From NCBI GenBank assembly GCA_007118765.1, contig SKQZ01000079.1, positions 1 to 10,402 of the forward strand: a stretch of 10,402 bases of DNA, in the 5' to 3' direction. Below, piece after piece: positions 7,685-10,402 of the stretch. Source of the DNA: Candidatus Hydrogenedentota bacterium (GTDB taxonomy: Bacteria; Hydrogenedentota; Hydrogenedentia; Hydrogenedentales; CAITNO01). Position numbers and translations under genes: made by a program. Each line of letters starts with the position of its first letter. Within the stretch, counting starts at the first letter, position 1. The notes beneath the pieces are model-generated. The model was not told the origin of the DNA and made no database searches. It saw only the letters and a program-made list of their open reading frames with translations.

Positions 7685-7696
7685 ACGTATATACGT
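7685..7696. promoter_or_regulatory. 12-bp perfect palindrome, possible operator
   Basis: ACGTATATACGT is identical to its own reverse complement over 12 bases. It lies 34-45 bases upstream of the ATG of the coiled-coil gene, between the start codon and any plausible promoter. Perfect palindromes of this size in a promoter region are often dimeric repressor sites. No partner protein is identified. Confidence 0.4.
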
Positions 7697-7760
7697 GCGC
7701 AATCCGAGGCATCATTCCCGCGCATAAACTATTTACTGTTCTTGATTAAGATGTGAAAGT

Positions 7761-7773
7761 CGAAAACTTTTCG
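7761..7773. repeat. 13-bp inverted repeat CGAAAA-C-TTTTCG
   Basis: Six-base arms around one central base, about 110 bases upstream of the coiled-coil gene's ATG. It is AT-rich in the arms and not followed by a T-run, so it is not a terminator. It could be a protein-binding site or chance. Confidence 0.25.
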
Positions 7774-7825
7774 CATTGATGATAATAACATAAAGGCATG
7801 GCAAACACAAGATCAGGCCCGCTAT

Positions 7826-7948
7826 TTACATGCCCATCCAATCGCCGATAATACTGTTGTGATACATGCGACGCAACCCTTGTAAGCGGGCGATTTCTTC
7901 TCTTCTGGCGAGCGGTGTCAACGCGCGTTCTGTTTCCGTTTGCGCCAT
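7826..7948 (-). CDS. Possible small protein of 40 residues
   Basis: An ATG at 7948-7946 opens a frame of 40 codons ending in TAA at 7828-7826. The product begins MAQTETERALTPLARREEIA and ends SIIGDWMGM. It has balanced, protein-like composition with a likely amphipathic helix (about residues 13-28), unlike the Arg/Ser-rich shadow frames overlapping it. Against it: no Shine-Dalgarno is visible upstream of the ATG, and no family is recognised. It lies between the coiled-coil gene and the ferredoxin leader, on the same strand as the former, and its ATG abuts the extended -10 element of the opposite strand. Treat it as hypothetical. Confidence 0.3.
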   Translation of the reverse strand: MAQTETERALTPLARREEIARLQGLRRMYHNSIIGDWMGM

Positions 7949-7949
7949 T

Positions 7950-7958
7950 TGATATACT
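7950..7958 (+). promoter_or_regulatory. Extended -10 promoter element for the ferredoxin-AOR operon
   Basis: TGATATACT matches the extended -10 pattern TGn-TATAAT with one mismatch in the hexamer. No good -35 hexamer lies 16-18 bases upstream (TCTGTT or TGTTTC at best), which extended -10 promoters tolerate. The transcription start would be near 7964-7966, giving a 5' leader of about 140 bases before the ferredoxin ATG. Confidence 0.45.
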
Positions 7959-7965
7959 GTATGGG

Positions 7966-7978
7966 ACAGCAGTGCTGT
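7966..7978. repeat. Inverted repeat ACAGCA-G-TGCTGT at the expected transcription start
   Basis: A perfect 13-base palindrome with a single central base, 8-20 bases downstream of the -10 element. A repressor bound here would block initiation. In RNA an alternative hairpin, CAGCA (7967-7971) with TGCTG (7978-7982), could form instead. Confidence 0.4.
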
Positions 7979-7990
7979 GCTGCAACCAGC

Positions 7991-8019
7991 ATCCCGCTTG
8001 CACGCGGGGTTCTTTTTTT
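7991..8019 (+). terminator. Intrinsic terminator or attenuator in the ferredoxin-AOR leader
   Basis: ATCCCGC (7991-7997) pairs with GCGGGGT (8004-8010), a 7-bp stem with one T-G pair and a 6-base loop, followed by TCTTTTTTT and more T-rich sequence. This is a good Rho-independent terminator on the + strand. No + strand gene ends just before it: it sits 86 bases ahead of the ferredoxin ATG and about 25 bases after the predicted transcription start. That position is typical of a transcription attenuator. GGGA at 7963-7966 could pair with TCCC at 7992-7995 and so compete with the terminator stem, a possible antiterminator. Confidence 0.55.
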
Positions 8020-8031
8020 GTTTTTGAACTG

Positions 8032-8072
8032 GCGGTGTGACACTCCATCAGCCTGTTGCCGTGTCATATTGC
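8032..8072 (+). promoter_or_regulatory. 12-bp leader hairpin with G-U pairs upstream of the ferredoxin gene
   Basis: Bases 8032-8043 pair with 8061-8072 over twelve consecutive positions, three of them G-U, around a 17-base loop. The G-U pairs make it a better helix in + strand RNA than in DNA. A second hairpin, AAGTA/TACTT at 8078-8090, follows immediately and ends one base before the GAGGA ribosome binding site (8092-8096), so it could affect translation of the ferredoxin. I do not recognise a known riboswitch class; a cofactor- or metal-sensing element is conceivable given the gene behind it. Confidence 0.4.
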
Positions 8073-8104
8073 GCAAGAAGTAAAGTACTTCGAGGAACGT
8101 TTTT

Positions 8105-8638
8105 ATGTCCAAGAAACTGACTGTGATACCGGAAAAATGTTCGGGCTGCAAAACATGTGAGATGGTCTGTGCCATAAAACATTTCGGGGTAACAAACCCG
8201 AAAAAGAGTGCGGTGCGGGTCTTGATAACCTATCCGCATCCTGTTGTTCGGATGCCCATCGTGTGCAGCCAATGCAAAAAGGCGCCGTGCGAAGATGCGT
8301 GCCCGGTGGGCGCGCTCAGTCGCAATGACGGCGTGGTGCACCTTGATGAAGACGTTTGCATTTCCTGCTACCGCTGTATTGAGGCCTGTCCCTTTGGCGC
8401 GGTATTCGCCCATGATGACTGCACGTTTCCCATCAAGTGTGACATGTGCGACGGTTCCCCGGAATGTGTAAAGCACTGTCCCAAATCCGCGTTGCTTTTG
8501 TTGCCGGAATACTCGCTGGGAAGCGCCAACCGACTGAATAACGTACTGAGTTACACGCAAATGAAAGAAATTGCGTATTCGGACGCGGGCGAAGAAAAGA
8601 CAATCCGCTACGCCGAGATTGGAAAGGAAGAATTATGA
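8105..8638 (+). CDS. Four-cluster [4Fe-4S] ferredoxin, AOR electron-transfer subunit
   Basis: 177 residues, cytoplasmic, without a Tat or Sec signal. It carries sixteen cysteines in four groups: C12-C15-C18-C22, C54-C57-C62-C66, C85-C88-C91-C95 and C112-C115-C121-C125. This is the layout of HycB/CooF/DmsB-type polyferredoxins, binding four [4Fe-4S] clusters. With an aldehyde:ferredoxin oxidoreductase gene directly behind it, the closest functional parallels are AorA of the bacterial AorABC enzymes and the small subunit of archaeal WOR5. It would accept electrons from the tungsten subunit and pass them on to a further acceptor (free ferredoxin, a flavin subunit or a membrane complex), which is not in the window. 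The ATG at 8105 has GAGGA 8 bases upstream. The gene overlaps the next by 4 bases (ATGA), indicating coupled translation in a fixed ratio. About 50 residues after the last cluster motif are a charged tail. Confidence 0.92.
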   Translation: MSKKLTVIPEKCSGCKTCEMVCAIKHFGVTNPKKSAVRVLITYPHPVVRMPIVCSQCKKAPCEDACPVGALSRNDGVVHLDEDVCISCYRCIEACPFGAVFAHDDCTFPIKCDMCDGSPECVKHCPKSALLLLPEYSLGSANRLNNVLSYTQMKEIAYSDAGEEKTIRYAEIGKEEL

Positions 8639-10402
8639 GCGCCAAGAACGGTTATTTTCGACAATACCTGCATTGTGACCTTAGCGCAGGCACTTGCGAA
8701 CGCAAGCCCCTTCCTGAGGATGTCATTGCCAAGTATGTTGGTGGCCGCGGTTTTGGCGCCAAGATGGTTTGGGAAAACCTCAAAGCCCACGACTTTAAGA
8801 TCGATCCGCTCGGCCCGGAAAACCTGCTCGTGATCGCGCCGGGCCCGTTAACGGGCGCCTATGTGCCTTCTTCAGGCAAAACGTCGTTCGTCTCCATTTC
8901 GCCGGCCACCGGCTTGTATGGCGATTCGTCCATTGGCGGCGCTTTTGGCGTGGAACTGCGTCAGGCCGGCTTGGACTGTTTGACCGTTACCGGCGCTGCA
9001 CCGGAACTTTCCATTCTGTTTATTGACAACGACGAATCAGCCGAGATTATCCCCATGCCGCAGTTAAAGGGGACATCCTGTCTGGAAGCGGAAGGCCTCA
9101 TTAAAGAGCATCTTTCATCGCATGACCTGCATGTTGCCACCATTGGCGTGGGCGGCGAAAACCTTGTTCGGTTTGCCTGTGTGAACTGTGACTGGAGCCG
9201 CAACGCAGGGCGCACGGGTATTGGCGCAATCATGGGAAGCAAGAACCTGAAGGCCATCGTGGTGCGCGGCGAGCTGGATTTGCCCGTGGCCAACCTGGAT
9301 GCGCTGATGAAGGAAACGGAAAAGGCCGTGGGCTATATGCGGAAGCATAAATACTTCCGCATGTGGCAACAACAAGGCCTGATGAATGTTATTGAGTACG
9401 CCAACACACAGGGCATACTGCCCACGTACAACTTCAAGGCAACCACCTTTTCCGCCCATAAAAAGATCAACGGCGAGGTCATGCTGGACCAATACAAGAT
9501 TGGGGACAGCGCCTGCTTTATGTGCCCCATGTCCTGCGGCAACATCTGTCTGGTAAAGGATGGGAAATACGCGGGCACCGTCACCGAGGGACCGGAATAT
9601 GAATCCTGTGCCATGTTGGGATCAAATCTCGGTATCGAAAGCTTCGACGCCATTTTGGAAGCGAACCGTGTTTGTGACGAGTACGGCATAGACACCATTT
9701 CCACGGGCAGCATTGTTGGCGCGGTGATTGAAGGATACGAGTCCGGCGTTATCCCGCTTGAAGACATTGACGGTTGCGAAATTTCATGGAATCACGATGA
9801 GGCAATTCTGGCGCTGATACGCAAGATTGCCTATCGCGAAGGGGTAGGCAATACCCTTGCCGACGGCGCCAAGGCAATTATTGCGCGCTGGCCCGAAATG
9901 GACAAACTATTGCTTCACGTCAAGGGACTTGAACAGTCGGCTTATGACAGCCGTGTCGGGGCGTCCATGGGTCTGGCCTATGCCACGTCAGATATTGGCG
10001 CACACCATACCCGCGCATGGACAATTGCGAAAGAGATTGAAGAAGGCGCCAACTGGACGGAACAGGAAAAAATTGATTTGGTCATCTATCACCAGGGGCT
10101 CCGTCCGTTGTTTGACATGCTGGGCGTGTGCCGGTTGCCTTGGATAGAATTGGGGCTCAACGAACGCCACTATGAGCGGTTTCTGACCTATGTCACGGGA
10201 CAGGAAACCACGCTTGATGCGTTATTGGAACTATCGAAAAACGTATACAATTTAACGCGCCGCATCAATGTGCACATGGGCGCCACGCGCAAGGATGATT
10301 CTCTGCCCTATAAGGTGCGAAAAGCGCCTATCCTCACCGGGCCGAACGCCGGAAAAACGTTGGATCAGGAGAGCTTCGAAAAGATGCTGACGGCCTATTA
10401 CA
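8635..10402 (+). CDS. aor: Tungsten-dependent aldehyde:ferredoxin oxidoreductase (3' end cut by window)
   Basis: 589 codons are present and the frame is open to the last base; family members are about 600-620 residues, so only the extreme C-terminus is missing. The enzyme oxidises aldehydes to carboxylic acids (or the reverse) at a tungsten- or molybdenum-bispyranopterin site. N-terminal domain features: KYVGGRGFGAK (33-43), APGPLTGAYVP (68-78) and NAGRTGIGAIMGSKNLKA (190-207). The [4Fe-4S] ligands are C294, C297, C301 (C-x2-C-x3-C) and C499. Both pterin motifs of the DxxGL(C/D) type are present: DEYGID (348-353) and DMLGVC (494-499). Family-conserved acidic and histidine residues lie in TEGPEYES (317-324) and ATSDIGAHH (450-458). 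All key residues are intact. The start is the ATG that overlaps the ferredoxin stop. Metal and substrate cannot be told from sequence; glyceraldehyde-, formaldehyde- and WOR-type relatives share these motifs. Confidence 0.95.
   Translation, partial: MSAKNGYFRQYLHCDLSAGTCERKPLPEDVIAKYVGGRGFGAKMVWENLKAHDFKIDPLGPENLLVIAPGPLTGAYVPSSGKTSFVSISPATGLYGDSSIGGAFGVELRQAGLDCLTVTGAAPELSILFIDNDESAEIIPMPQLKGTSCLEAEGLIKEHLSSHDLHVATIGVGGENLVRFACVNCDWSRNAGRTGIGAIMGSKNLKAIVVRGELDLPVANLDALMKETEKAVGYMRKHKYFRMWQQQGLMNVIEYANTQGILPTYNFKATTFSAHKKINGEVMLDQYKIGDSACFMCPMSCGNICLVKDGKYAGTVTEGPEYESCAMLGSNLGIESFDAILEANRVCDEYGIDTISTGSIVGAVIEGYESGVIPLEDIDGCEISWNHDEAILALIRKIAYREGVGNTLADGAKAIIARWPEMDKLLLHVKGLEQSAYDSRVGASMGLAYATSDIGAHHTRAWTIAKEIEEGANWTEQEKIDLVIYHQGLRPLFDMLGVCRLPWIELGLNERHYERFLTYVTGQETTLDALLELSKNVYNLTRRINVHMGATRKDDSLPYKVRKAPILTGPNAGKTLDQESFEKMLTAYY

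Noticed and set aside
7652..7702. Upstream TTG start at 7702 for the coiled-coil gene
   Set aside because: It would add 17 basic residues encoded across the palindromes and lacks a Shine-Dalgarno; the ATG at 7651 has AGGA at good spacing.
7746..8048. - strand frame of 100 codons in the intergenic region
   Set aside because: No ribosome binding site and shadow-type composition; it reads through the leader terminator region and overlaps the more protein-like 40-codon frame. The GNRTRV stretch recalled frames found over tRNA genes, but no tRNA structure is present.
1..10402. CRISPR array, transposon ends, tRNA or rRNA genes
   Set aside because: I saw no regularly spaced repeats, no transposase, no terminal inverted repeats with target duplications, and no tRNA or rRNA signature on either strand.

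Overview
The window looks like bacterial chromosome of about 55-58% GC (estimated by eye), densely packed, with no tRNA, rRNA, CRISPR array, transposase or phage gene visible. Its gene content points to an anaerobic or facultatively anaerobic Gram-negative-type bacterium. It has a tungsten-type aldehyde:ferredoxin oxidoreductase with a dedicated four-cluster ferredoxin, a predicted lipoprotein, a c-di-GMP cyclase and an MshEN-type domain. The phylum cannot be fixed from the sequence; an uncultured PVC/FCB-like lineage (for example Hydrogenedentota) or a deltaproteobacterium-like anaerobe would fit, but that is a guess.

Left part (1-4801, + strand). The last 17 codons of an unidentified gene overlap by one base (TAATG) the start of a GAF-GGDEF diguanylate cyclase. 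A small lipoprotein with a YdbL/DUF1318-like tail follows after 4 bases, then a low-specificity L-threonine aldolase after 26 bases. These four are spaced like one operon. A weak terminator-like hairpin follows, then a 12-helix MFS transporter.

Middle (4802-7651, - strand). A 228-base convergent gap leads to an 873-residue protein. About 700 residues are charged coiled coil, and the C-terminus is an MshEN (T2SS ATPase N-terminal) domain with no ATPase attached. Both 24-residue nucleotide-binding motifs of the MshEN domain have lost their RLG and G signatures.

Right part (7652-10402). A 453-base intergenic region holds palindromes in front of the coiled-coil gene, a possible 40-codon ORF on the - strand, and a structured leader on the + strand. 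The leader has an extended -10 element, a palindrome at the expected transcription start, an intrinsic terminator and a 12-bp hairpin with G-U pairs. It precedes a four-[4Fe-4S] ferredoxin (8105-8638) and, overlapping it by 4 bases, an aldehyde:ferredoxin oxidoreductase. The oxidoreductase runs open to the window end and lacks probably only its last 20-30 residues. The two proteins are expected to act as an aldehyde-oxidising, electron-transferring pair, like the AorA/AorB or WOR5-S/WOR5 arrangement.

The least ordinary items are the coiled-coil/MshEN fusion with altered ligand motifs and the attenuator-like leader of the ferredoxin-AOR operon.
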